DNA from: DUAG01 sp046756865
Lineage (GTDB): Bacteria > Nitrospirota > Nitrospiria > SBBL01 > JAADHI01
Length of the DNA: 20,880 nucleotides
Assembly: GCA_046756865.1 (NCBI GenBank)
Contig: JBHHXE010000019.1
Span: 1 to 20,880, forward strand
Reading direction: 5' to 3'
Part shown: piece by piece, positions 7,868 through 16,021 of the stretch
Layout: each line of letters starts with the position of its first letter
How positions within the stretch are numbered: the stretch's first letter is position 1
Program-made: the position numbers and the translations under genes
The notes under the pieces: model-generated
Told to the model about the DNA's origin: nothing
Database searches by the model: none
Seen by the model: only the letters and a program-made list of their open reading frames with translations

Positions 7868-8014
7868 ACAGGTAACACAGAAATACAATAACAAACCAAC
7901 AAGCCGCCTCCATTCCAGACCTTGGATCGGGCCTGTCTTGGGCATTCCCCTTGAAAAGACGATTAGGTGATTTTATTGGTTTCTTATTGTAGTTCTGTGA
8001 ATGTCTTATCCTGT
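7868..8014 (+). promoter_or_regulatory. Long imperfect double-stranded stem in the pnp leader (candidate RNase III/PNPase autoregulatory element)
   Basis: Positions 7876-7898 pair with 7977-7999 over 23 columns with only two mismatches (7883/7992 and 7892/7983). Outward, ACAGG and TAA (7868-7875) pair with TTA(T)CCTGT (8006-8014) beyond a six-base bulge. Inward, pairing continues to about 7909/7965 with small interruptions. That gives about 38 pairs around a 55-base loop, which itself has a small CCAGAC/GTCT(T)GG stem (7915-7941). The stem starts 12 bases after the rpsO stop and ends eight bases before AAGGAG (8023-8028). No T-tract follows, so it is not a terminator. In E. coli the pnp leader has an RNase III-cut stem through which PNPase limits its own synthesis; the same role here is inference. 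Confidence 0.7.
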
Positions 8015-8034
8015 TCTCATAGAAGGAGTTCATA

Positions 8035-10137
8035 ATGATTTATCGTGTAGAAGCGGAAATTGGCGGAAAGAAATTAACATTGGAATCAGGGCGTATTGCC
8101 CGGCAGGCCGATGGTGCAGTGTGGGTGCAATACGGAGAAAGCGTCGTGATTGTTACCGCTTGCGCATCAAAAGTGGAAAAGAAAAACATTGATTTCCTCC
8201 CCTTGACAGTTGAGTACCAGGAAAAGGCTTATGCCGGAGGAAAAATACCCGGGGGATTTTTCAGACGGGAAGGCCGGCTGGGTGAAAAGGAAATTCTGAC
8301 CTGCCGGCTTATTGATCGCCCTCTGAGACCGCTTTTCCCTAAAAACTGGCACTTCGAAACCCAGATCATCGCTTCAGTCGTATCAAGCGACCGGGAAGGG
8401 ACGACGGATATTCTCGGTATACTGGGCGCCTCTACCGCAGTGACCATTTCGGATATCCCTTTCCAGGGGCCGGTCGGTGCCGTTCGCGTCGGTCGCATCG
8501 ATGGTGAATTTGTCGTTAATCCATCCTTCGAGGCTCTGGAAAACAGTGACCTGAATCTAGTCGTTGTCGGAACATCCGAGGCCGTAATGATGGTCGAGAG
8601 TGGTTCAAAAGAACTTTCAGAAGCACAAATCCTGGAAGGAATAGAGTTCGGCCATCAGATCATTAAAGAAATTATTGTCCTGCAGAGGTCACTTCAAGAA
8701 AAAATCGGTAAAGAAAAAAGACCCGTTACTCCGGTAGAACGGGATGAAACGCTCATTCAACAAATGCAACAGGAACACGCGAAGACAGTCGGAGAAGCCG
8801 TTTCAATCCCGAACAAGACTGAACGACAGGAACGTATGGCTCAAATCGTTCAGGAAAAGATTGAAACGATTGATCCCTTGGAAGTCGATCGTATCAGTGA
8901 AATTAAGACGATTTTCCATGAAATGGAACGTGAAGGGATCCGAAAAATGGTCCTCGAGAAAAAGGTCAGGGCCGACGGACGCGCACCGGGCGACATTCGT
9001 CACATCACCTGTGAAGCCGGAATCCTGCCGCGCACCCACGGGTCCGCCCTGTTTACCCGTGGAGAGACCCAAAGTCTCGCCGTCGTAACACTCGGCACGG
9101 CCGACGACGAACAACGAATTGATTCTCTCGAAGGAGAATCAAAAAAATCCTTTATGCTCCACTACAACTTCCCCCCCTTCTCCGTGGGTGAAACCCGCCC
9201 GATGCGGGGTCCCGGGCGACGGGAAATTGGTCACGGCAACCTGGCAGAGCGCGCGATGAAGCCGATTATTCCAAGCAAGGAAGCCTTTCCCTACACGCTC
9301 AGGATCGTCTCCGATATCCTTGAGTCCAATGGGTCATCCTCCATGGCTACGGTCTGCGGAGGAACACTTGCCCTCATGGATGCGGGTGTCCCCCTGCTGA
9401 AACCTGTTGCCGGCATCGCAATGGGGCTTATCAAGGAGGGATCACAATACGAGATCCTTTCCGACATCCTCGGGATCGAAGATCACCTGGGCGATATGGA
9501 CTTTAAAGTGACGGGAACCGCAGAAGGGATTACCGCGCTCCAGATGGATATCAAAATAAGCGGCATTACAACCGACATTATGAAGCAGGCGCTTGAGCAG
9601 GCCAGACAAGGCCGGCTCCACATCCTCGACCGGATGCTGGAAGCCCTGGCTGAACCCCGTCCCGAGCTGTCAACTTATGCCCCGAGAATTGTCACGATGA
9701 AGGTCAGGCCGGACAAGGTCAGAGAAGTCATCGGACCGGGAGGAAAGGTTATCCGGGGAATTATCGAGAAGACCGGCGTGAAAATTAATATTGACGATGA
9801 CGGGCTGATCCATATTGCATCCACCGATGAAACGGCCGCGAAAGAGGCCATCGACATCGTGAACTCTATTGTCGAAGATGTTGAAGTCGGACGGATCTAT
9901 GTCGGAAAGGTCACCCGCATTATGGACTTCGGGGCTATTGTGGAGATTCGGCGCGGAACGGACGGGCTGGTCCACATCTCCCAACTGGCACACCACCGGG
10001 TAAAGAATGTCACGGACGAAGTGAAGGAAGGGGAAGAAATCAAGGTGAAGGTCCTGGAAATCGACAGGCAGGGAAAGATCCGCCTCTCACGAAAAGAAAC
10101 CCTTCCCCGGCCAACAGAGCCTGCTGAAAAAGGCTGA
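8035..10137 (+). CDS. pnp: Polyribonucleotide nucleotidyltransferase (PNPase)
   Basis: PNPase is the trimeric phosphorolytic 3'-to-5' exoribonuclease that degrades mRNA and can add tails. The 700-residue protein carries two RNase PH domains separated by an alpha-helical domain. FFRREGRLGEKEILTCRLIDRP lies in the first, and the second has FPPFSVGE, RREIGHGNLAERA and the catalytic-site GDMDFK at about 485-490. The KH domain (about 555-615) has the VIGPGGKVIRGI loop, and the S1 domain (about 620-690) begins DFGAIVEI and holds GTDGLVHISQL. The ATG has AAGGAG six bases before its spacer. Its leader holds the long stem listed separately. The M16 peptidase follows after 33 bases. Confidence 0.97.
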   Translation: MIYRVEAEIGGKKLTLESGRIARQADGAVWVQYGESVVIVTACASKVEKKNIDFLPLTVEYQEKAYAGGKIPGGFFRREGRLGEKEILTCRLIDRPLRPLFPKNWHFETQIIASVVSSDREGTTDILGILGASTAVTISDIPFQGPVGAVRVGRIDGEFVVNPSFEALENSDLNLVVVGTSEAVMMVESGSKELSEAQILEGIEFGHQIIKEIIVLQRSLQEKIGKEKRPVTPVERDETLIQQMQQEHAKTVGEAVSIPNKTERQERMAQIVQEKIETIDPLEVDRISEIKTIFHEMEREGIRKMVLEKKVRADGRAPGDIRHITCEAGILPRTHGSALFTRGETQSLAVVTLGTADDEQRIDSLEGESKKSFMLHYNFPPFSVGETRPMRGPGRREIGHGNLAERAMKPIIPSKEAFPYTLRIVSDILESNGSSSMATVCGGTLALMDAGVPLLKPVAGIAMGLIKEGSQYEILSDILGIEDHLGDMDFKVTGTAEGITALQMDIKISGITTDIMKQALEQARQGRLHILDRMLEALAEPRPELSTYAPRIVTMKVRPDKVREVIGPGGKVIRGIIEKTGVKINIDDDGLIHIASTDETAAKEAIDIVNSIVEDVEVGRIYVGKVTRIMDFGAIVEIRRGTDGLVHISQLAHHRVKNVTDEVKEGEEIKVKVLEIDRQGKIRLSRKETLPRPTEPAEKG

Positions 10138-10170
10138 AAGGAAAGTTGAGCATCAACGTAGAGGTCAGAG

Positions 10171-11427
10171 ATGGTTTATAAAAAAGTACTCAGCAATGGC
10201 ATCCGTGTTGTCGCGGAAAAAATGACCTCTGTGAAGTCGGTTTCTATCGGTCTCTGGGTAAATGTCGGTTCCCGTGATGAAGAGCCGGAAGAGCATGGGA
10301 TATCCCACTTTCTCGAACACATGTTCTTCAAGGGAACAGAACACCGCTCAGCAAAGGATATTGCGATGGAGATCGATGCCATCGGCGGGGAGCTGAATGC
10401 CTTTACATCACGCGAATCCACCACTTTTTATGCCAAAGTGCTTGATGAACATCTCCCCCAGGCGATTGACATCCTCTCAGACAACTTCCATTTTTCAAAA
10501 TTCAACCGGCGTGAGATAGAAAGAGAAAAACAGGTCGTCATTGAAGAAATCAAAATGGTTGAGGATGATCCTGAGGATTTTGTCCACGACCTCTACATTA
10601 AAGATATCTGGAAGGGAAATCCTTTGGCAAGGCCGATCCTCGGCACGGAGGAAACGGTTTCAGGTATTACCCGCAAAAAAATACTCCGATTTTTAAAGCG
10701 GACTTATGACCCCCGTGAAATTGTCATATCGGTTGCAGGTCGTTTCGATCCGTCGTCATTGATGGCACTCCTGGAAGAATCCTTCGGGGATTATTCTCCG
10801 GAGAAAACGGCACTCCATCCGAGGCAGGCTCCGGAAATCACACCCCATTTCCACGTAAAGAAACGGAAGCTGGAACAGGTTCACATCTGTATCGGTACGC
10901 CGGGGCTGCCGCAAGGCCACCCGGACCGCTATGCACTGTATGTGATGAATAATGTCCTTGGCGGCGGCGTCAGTTCGCGTCTTTTCCAGGAGATTAGAGA
11001 ACGGCGGGGGTGGGCCTATACGATTTACTCATATCCGTCCTCATACCAGGACGGTGGACTCCTCACGGTTTATGCCGGCGCCAGTATCCAGAACGCCCCC
11101 AGGGTCATTGAGCACGTTATAAAAGAGTTGAAAAAGGTCAAGAAAAAAGGCGTCAAAGCCCTTGAACTGGAAAGATCAAAAAACCATATTAAAGGGAACC
11201 TCATGCTCAGCATGGAAAGTACCAGCAGCCGCATGAGCAAACTGGCAAAAGACGAGCTCTATTTCGGACGATCCTTTACTTTCCGCGAAATTATTCGTGA
11301 GATCGATAAAGTCTCTCTGGAGCAAGTCAGACAACTCAGTGATACCTTACTTGATTCAGGATCGCTTTCCCTGACGGCGCTCGGAAAAATAAATTCGAAG
11401 ATGCTTCCACAGTCCCGGACCCTTTAG
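10171..11427 (+). CDS. M16 family zinc metallopeptidase (processing-peptidase-like)
   Basis: This 418-residue protein is an M16 (pitrilysin-clan) peptidase of the small two-domain type related to the mitochondrial processing peptidase beta subunit. The inverted zinc motif HFLEH (His46, Glu49, His50) is intact, and the third ligand is probably Glu126 in VVIEEI. The C-terminal half has the ARPILGTE region and the GGGVSSRLFQEIRERRGWAYTIYS substrate-binding segment of M16 domain 2. No signal peptide is visible, so it is probably cytoplasmic. A gene of this family often follows pnp in Gram-negatives and Firmicutes (ymxG/mlpA type). AGAGG precedes the ATG. The physiological substrate cannot be read from sequence. 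Confidence 0.93.
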   Translation: MVYKKVLSNGIRVVAEKMTSVKSVSIGLWVNVGSRDEEPEEHGISHFLEHMFFKGTEHRSAKDIAMEIDAIGGELNAFTSRESTTFYAKVLDEHLPQAIDILSDNFHFSKFNRREIEREKQVVIEEIKMVEDDPEDFVHDLYIKDIWKGNPLARPILGTEETVSGITRKKILRFLKRTYDPREIVISVAGRFDPSSLMALLEESFGDYSPEKTALHPRQAPEITPHFHVKKRKLEQVHICIGTPGLPQGHPDRYALYVMNNVLGGGVSSRLFQEIRERRGWAYTIYSYPSSYQDGGLLTVYAGASIQNAPRVIEHVIKELKKVKKKGVKALELERSKNHIKGNLMLSMESTSSRMSKLAKDELYFGRSFTFREIIREIDKVSLEQVRQLSDTLLDSGSLSLTALGKINSKMLPQSRTL

Positions 11428-11449
11428 ACACCATCATAGGCCCAAAGAT

Positions 11450-12229
11450 ATGGATAATCGGGGCAGCTCAGATATAAAAACAAAGTGGTTCATTACAATC
11501 CTCCTCCCCTTCATCCTGTTTGTGGCAAAATCCAGGGCCGCTGGGATCGATCAATCCCGCCAACCCATCCAGACAAAACCTGATTCAGGCATCAGAAGAT
11601 CTCTTAACACAAATATTATGCGTGGGGTTTTCATTGTGGCAAGCCCCGGGCTCATTGATCCAAATTTCAGGCAAACGGTTGTTCTTTTAATCCACCATGA
11701 AATAGATGGATCGACTGGACTGATTATCAATCGCCCGGGGTCTGCGCCCTTATCAGATCAATTCCCTGTCATAAAAGAACATCTCACCACTTCGGACCGC
11801 ATATTCAGCGGAGGCCCCGTCCTCCCCAAGACCCTCACGCTGCTCTTTCAAACCAAAAGGCCGCCCATGCGGATGAATCCCGTCCTCGACAACATTTATA
11901 TCAGTCGAAAAACCGATCTTTTGGCGGAGCTGCCGATGGCAACGATATTAGATCGACATTTTCGGATCTATTCCGGTTACGCCGGGTGGGCAAGAGGTCA
12001 GTTGCAAGCCGAGATTGGACGTGGAGACTGGCGCGTTGTACGAACGGGTCCCGAAATTATCTTTGAGAAGAATACTGATATCATATGGAAAAAGATGCTT
12101 GATCGTTCTCGCGCACGATCAGTCCAATGGGAGCTTCCTTATTTCCATGGAGAGCCCTCATCACTGGTGCCATCCTCACCGTTTTACGGCTGGGCACTTC
12201 AATGCGATGCCTGCCGAGGCATCTTCTGA
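11450..12229 (+). CDS. YqgE/AlgH (UPF0301) family protein with N-terminal signal-like segment
   Basis: Residues 57 to about 225 match the UPF0301 (YqgE/AlgH, DUF179) family: MRGVFIVASPGLIDPNF, VVLLIHH, GLIINRP, the FSGGPV motif, and RIYSGYAGWARGQLQAEI with GDWRV. Family members are normally near 185-190 residues and cytoplasmic. This one has 259. Its first 35 residues have a Lys-containing start, a hydrophobic core (WFITILLPFILFVA, about 13-26) and SRAAG after it, which looks like a signal peptide or membrane anchor. A C-terminal extension of about 30 residues ends with a CxxC pair (Cys252, Cys255). The ATG at 11450 has only a weak site, and the internal Met57 has none, so the start is moderately sure. 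It lies 22 bases after the peptidase and 33 before serB. Family function is poorly defined. Confidence 0.8.
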   Translation: MDNRGSSDIKTKWFITILLPFILFVAKSRAAGIDQSRQPIQTKPDSGIRRSLNTNIMRGVFIVASPGLIDPNFRQTVVLLIHHEIDGSTGLIINRPGSAPLSDQFPVIKEHLTTSDRIFSGGPVLPKTLTLLFQTKRPPMRMNPVLDNIYISRKTDLLAELPMATILDRHFRIYSGYAGWARGQLQAEIGRGDWRVVRTGPEIIFEKNTDIIWKKMLDRSRARSVQWELPYFHGEPSSLVPSSPFYGWALQCDACRGIF

Positions 12230-12262
12230 TAACAGATTTTCGGCCACCCAGGAAAGGTTCTC

Positions 12263-13513
12263 ATGACGAAGAAAAAAGCAATCCACCTCTCCATTTCAGG
12301 GCCTGATAAACCTGGAATTACGGCAGCCTTCACACAAATCCTCTCTCACTCAGGAGTCAGGCTGCTTGATATCGAACAGGTTGTCACCCATTCCATCCTC
12401 TTTCTCTCCATCCTGGTTGAATCCAGGGGCTTTACCGAAAGATCAAATCGGCAACCGGAACAGCGTGAAACGACCGCCCCGGGCCTGAAGAAGGATTCAA
12501 GTCATCTCTTGCGTGACCTCCTCCTCAAGGCGCATGAAATGGATCTCTCTCTTCAATTTAAAGTTGTACAGGCTGGAGAAATCCTCAAGAAGCTTCCGCC
12601 TCAGAATTACATTGTGACCTGCCTGGGACCTCAAATCAGCCTCCCCGTCATCGGGAAACTCACCGCGATCCTTTCAAAAGAAAAAATCAATATCCAGAAA
12701 ATAAACACCATTGCGCGCAAACACCTTGAGTGCGTCGAGATGTCTGTCTCTGCAAACAAGGTCATCCATTCCCGCAGTCTGAGAAAAAAACTCCTTCATC
12801 TCAATACGGAATTCGGAATCGATATTGCGGTTCAGGATGAAACCGCCTATCGCCGTGCGAAACGGCTCATTGTCATGGATATGGATTCAACCTTGATCCA
12901 GGTTGAAGTGATCGACGAACTGGCCAAAGAAGCCGGCGTTGGGAAACAGGTGGCCACAATTACACACCGCGCGATGAATGGGGAAATCTCTTTTCAAAAA
13001 TCCCTCCGGGAAAGATTGCGCCTTCTAAATGGGCTTCCGGTAAAAGTTCTCAACAAGGTTTATCGGCGGATGCCCTATACAATGGGCGCCAAAGCGCTTA
13101 TCGCCTTTCTGAAGCGCTCAGGATACCGGACCGCCGTCATCTCCGGAGGCTTCGATTACTTCACTTCGCGTGTCAAAGAGGCGCTTCAGCTTGATTATGC
13201 CTATTCAAATCAACTAGAGATCAGGAATGGACTGCTCACCGGAAAAGTTGTTGGAAAGATCGTTGACGGGAAGAAAAAAGCTGCGCTTATGGAAGAAATT
13301 GCGAAAAAGGAAGGGATACAGCTCGATCAAGTGATCGCTATCGGAGACGGCTCAAACGACCTCCCGATGATTACCCGTGCGGGACTCGGTATCGCCTTCA
13401 ATGCGAAACCGCGTGTTCGGGAAGCGGCGAATTTCAGCATTACACAGAAAAGACTCGACTCGATCCTCTACCTCCTCGGGATCACTGATCAGGATTTGAA
13501 AAAGACGCAATGA
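12263..13513 (+). CDS. serB: Phosphoserine phosphatase with two N-terminal ACT domains
   Basis: SerB removes phosphate from O-phosphoserine in the last step of serine synthesis. The 416-residue protein is the long, two-ACT type. ACT1 (about 5-100) starts HLSISGPDKPGIT and contains a polar insertion (about 57-80). ACT2 (about 114-190) starts YIVTCLG. The HAD phosphatase domain runs from about 200 to 410. It has motif I DMDSTLI with nucleophile Asp206 and Asp208, motif II SGG (294-296), the GKKKA lysine region (336-340) and motif III GDGSND (361-366). ACT domains suggest serine or amino acid feedback. AGGAAAGG precedes the ATG. It is the last gene of the plus-strand array, and its stop is three bases from that of the converging cyclase. 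Confidence 0.93.
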   Translation: MTKKKAIHLSISGPDKPGITAAFTQILSHSGVRLLDIEQVVTHSILFLSILVESRGFTERSNRQPEQRETTAPGLKKDSSHLLRDLLLKAHEMDLSLQFKVVQAGEILKKLPPQNYIVTCLGPQISLPVIGKLTAILSKEKINIQKINTIARKHLECVEMSVSANKVIHSRSLRKKLLHLNTEFGIDIAVQDETAYRRAKRLIVMDMDSTLIQVEVIDELAKEAGVGKQVATITHRAMNGEISFQKSLRERLRLLNGLPVKVLNKVYRRMPYTMGAKALIAFLKRSGYRTAVISGGFDYFTSRVKEALQLDYAYSNQLEIRNGLLTGKVVGKIVDGKKKAALMEEIAKKEGIQLDQVIAIGDGSNDLPMITRAGLGIAFNAKPRVREAANFSITQKRLDSILYLLGITDQDLKKTQ

Positions 13514-13516
13514 ACA

Positions 13517-15568
13517 TCAGGGGAAGGCATTACCGTTGAACACGACAACCTGATTTTTGCCCTGAATTTTGGCCCGGTATAATGCCCGGTCCGCATTTCG
13601 AATCAATTCCTCCGGTGTTTTTGCATCCTCAGGGAAAGTCGCAAGGCCGACACTCACAGCTAAAGTACCGTATGAGGAGAACTTCCGGTGTAGGGTTTCT
13701 TTCTCATTTATGCCCCGACAAAGCCGTTCGGCAATAATCTCAGCATCAACCTTACTGGTCTGTGGCAGGATGACTGTAAACTCTTCCCCCCCATAGCGGC
13801 AGGGAACATCGATCGCCCGTATATATTTTCTAATGGCGTGGCTGAAAAACCTCAGAATTTCATCCCCGCCCTGGTGTCCATATCTGTCATTGAACGACTT
13901 AAAGTTATCCAAATCGATCATAATCAGAGAAACAGGAAGCTGATGCCGCCGGGTCCGTTCGACCTCTTCCAATAAGCGCTCATGAAAATAACGACGATTC
14001 AGCAGGCCCGTGAGAGAATCGGTAATCGAAATTCGCTTAAGTTCTCTCGCCTTTTCATAGAGTTGGTGGCGTTCAAGTGCAATAGAGATATAGCCCCCGA
14101 CTGCCATCAGGAGCTGCAGATCCTCGTTAGAGAAAACCCTTCCTGTCGTCTTATCCGCCAGGTTAAGCACACCAAAGGGTTGGCTCCTTAACTTCAAGGG
14201 CACACTTACAAAAGAAGGTGTACGATAACGGGGATTCGGGTTTTGCCGTATCCTCGGATCGGCAGAAAGGTCTTGGACGAGGATCGGGTTTCCATCCTGG
14301 AAAACCTGGCCCGCAATCCCTTCACCCGGTTTTATGCTTAACATTTCCAAAAGCGTTTTATTCACTCCCGTCATCGCTTTGATGACCAGTTCCTTGTTTT
14401 CCGGGTTCATGATCATTAGGGAGCCCTGCTCCGCACATAACAATTGCGTCACCTGATCCAAAATATTCTCATGAAGGGCCTCAAGATACCGCGGGGAATC
14501 AACAATCGTTGTGAACTTTGAAAAAGATTGCACAATTTTTTTGTGGCGCTTCAAATGATTCTGTAATTCTATATTTTCATGGATAGCACCCGCCTGCCGG
14601 CAGAAGGAATGAATCATCTTGGCTTCGTCATTCCCTAGGGATGTATCCAGAACAGTCAAGGTTATCTTTGAGGCGCCTTTCTCATATATTGGGAAAAGGT
14701 AACAGGAGGTCACATCCTCCGGAAGCTTCGATTTTAGGAGTTTCAGAGACTCTTCACAATAAATATAGGGTTTTCCATTCTTGTGTCGCTCAATCAGTAG
14801 GTCTAAAACCGCCTCTCTCTCATGAAGCGCTTCTTTCTTCTCACCGTAGACCGAAACGGCCTTATGGAGTCCATCCGGATTTTCCCGATAGAACACACCA
14901 GCTCTCTTGAAGCCGAAAAGTATCCCCAAGGTGTTGATCAGGAGGGACATATTCAACTCAAATGAGGTCTCATCTTTCTTGAACTGGTTTCCGATGTTCA
15001 GGAGAGTTGTAAGCAGAGCGCTCTTCAATTGATATTTGTTTCGATAGAAAATATTCTCCAAAAGGGCTGTGCCAACAGATTGAAGAATTCGGGCCGATTC
15101 AAAAAAAGGGTCCTCCACCTCTAAGGGAGCCTTTTCAGTTCGTCCCTCCCACTCCCCTCTTCTCTTGTCCTGAAAGACAGGGTCTTTCTTCCCGTCCTCT
15201 TCTTGTTCTTGTCCGCCAACAATCACCCAATTGACTTCCTCGGAAATGCAAATCGGGATCAAAAAATAATTCATATTTTCTCTGCATTTATAAAAAACCA
15301 TCTCCTCAGTCTGCACCGCAAGATCAAGCTCTTTTTTAAATTCTCTCCGGCATTCGGACCCCTGACGTCCACCAAGGATCAAGTGAGAGAGAATGCTCTC
15401 CTCCGGAACCGGGACAATCGACCTTTCCATCCTGAAATCCCAAATAAAAATAGGAAAATCAGTCAATGAGGACAAGCAATCCTGGACCGCCTCCAGCCTG
15501 GAATTTTTCATGTCTCCAAAATTCTTCATCGAGTCAAATATCGCATCATCTCTTTGAAAAAAACACAC
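13517..15568 (-). CDS. Diguanylate cyclase with PocR-like sensor and two GAF domains
   Basis: The C-terminal GGDEF domain (about 511-678) makes cyclic di-GMP from two GTP. The active-site motif is GGEEF (593-597) with metal-site Asp552, and an inhibitory I-site RAID (584-587) stands exactly five residues before it, so product feedback is expected. A clear GAF domain occupies about 365-500. A weaker GAF-like domain lies at about 185-335. The N-terminal part (about 25-120) resembles a PocR-type ligand-binding domain, with a VFYKCRENMNYFLIPI segment and a VGGQ ending. There is no transmembrane segment, so signals are sensed in the cytoplasm. The longest frame starts at GTG 15568 without a visible ribosome binding site. 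ATG 15511 (residue 20), with GGAG very close, is an alternative start. It is a one-gene unit converging on serB. Confidence 0.92.
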   Translation of the reverse strand: MCFFQRDDAIFDSMKNFGDMKNSRLEAVQDCLSSLTDFPIFIWDFRMERSIVPVPEESILSHLILGGRQGSECRREFKKELDLAVQTEEMVFYKCRENMNYFLIPICISEEVNWVIVGGQEQEEDGKKDPVFQDKRRGEWEGRTEKAPLEVEDPFFESARILQSVGTALLENIFYRNKYQLKSALLTTLLNIGNQFKKDETSFELNMSLLINTLGILFGFKRAGVFYRENPDGLHKAVSVYGEKKEALHEREAVLDLLIERHKNGKPYIYCEESLKLLKSKLPEDVTSCYLFPIYEKGASKITLTVLDTSLGNDEAKMIHSFCRQAGAIHENIELQNHLKRHKKIVQSFSKFTTIVDSPRYLEALHENILDQVTQLLCAEQGSLMIMNPENKELVIKAMTGVNKTLLEMLSIKPGEGIAGQVFQDGNPILVQDLSADPRIRQNPNPRYRTPSFVSVPLKLRSQPFGVLNLADKTTGRVFSNEDLQLLMAVGGYISIALERHQLYEKARELKRISITDSLTGLLNRRYFHERLLEEVERTRRHQLPVSLIMIDLDNFKSFNDRYGHQGGDEILRFFSHAIRKYIRAIDVPCRYGGEEFTVILPQTSKVDAEIIAERLCRGINEKETLHRKFSSYGTLAVSVGLATFPEDAKTPEELIRNADRALYRAKIQGKNQVVVFNGNAFP

Positions 15569-16021
15569 ATATTTGATTAAAGAACTGCGACAAACTTAGC
15601 CCTAATCCTGATGACCTCACGAATCTATCGGGGCAATACGGTCGTCACGATGACCATAGAAAGTAAAGACAAGCTTAAGAAATGATTTGGGGTGAATAGC
15701 TCTCCTATTAAACGATTATCACCTGAATAATGGCCTATTTGCAATCACCGCAGCAGATCCTTTACTTCTCCTAAAAACGCCTGAAGTACTCAGACTAGTA
15801 GAAGTCTAAGCGATAACAAGGTCCACGTCAATCCCCTCAAAAGAGGGTATAACCCCCCAATAAATAAACAGAATAGCGTTTCACTTTATGCTCAGGACGA
15901 CCAAAGATATGGAGCGAAGGAAGGTCATGTATGACTGGTTTTTAGAAAATCCGGGCTTGGAATGTCAGGTGTTGTTATAGGACAGAAGACCGCTGAATCA
16001 TTACAACAAACAGAGAAAGCT
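15569..16021. other. Intergenic region without a supported gene
   Basis: This 453-base spacer lies between the 5' end of the diguanylate cyclase gene and the 3' end of the aldehyde dehydrogenase gene. It is AT-rich with scattered short inverted repeats: the palindrome at 15640-15655, AGACT/AGTCT (15792-15807), CCCTC-AAAA-GAGGG (15834-15847) and GTCAT-GT-ATGAC (15924-15935). None is followed by a clear T-tract on either strand, so I see no convincing terminator for the aldehyde dehydrogenase. A 30-codon frame at 15888-15980 (plus) has no ribosome binding site or known similarity. Confidence 0.6.
15640..15655. repeat. Sixteen-base near-palindrome upstream of the diguanylate cyclase
   Basis: GGTCGTCACGATGACC pairs end to end apart from one G/T position. 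It lies about 72-87 bases upstream of the GTG start at 15568, a typical place for a regulator site. The right half-site GATGACC recurs at 15610-15616, 39 bases away. This is a candidate operator only; no promoter boxes were convincing beside it. Confidence 0.3.

Noticed and set aside
15834..15847. CCCTC-AAAA-GAGGG hairpin considered as a terminator for the aldehyde dehydrogenase operon
   Set aside because: It is about 180 bases past the stop and has no T-tract on the minus-strand side.
15888..15980. A 30-codon plus-strand frame and possible degraded gene in the cyclase-aldehyde dehydrogenase spacer
   Set aside because: No ribosome binding site, no recognisable family and no insertion-sequence ends around it.
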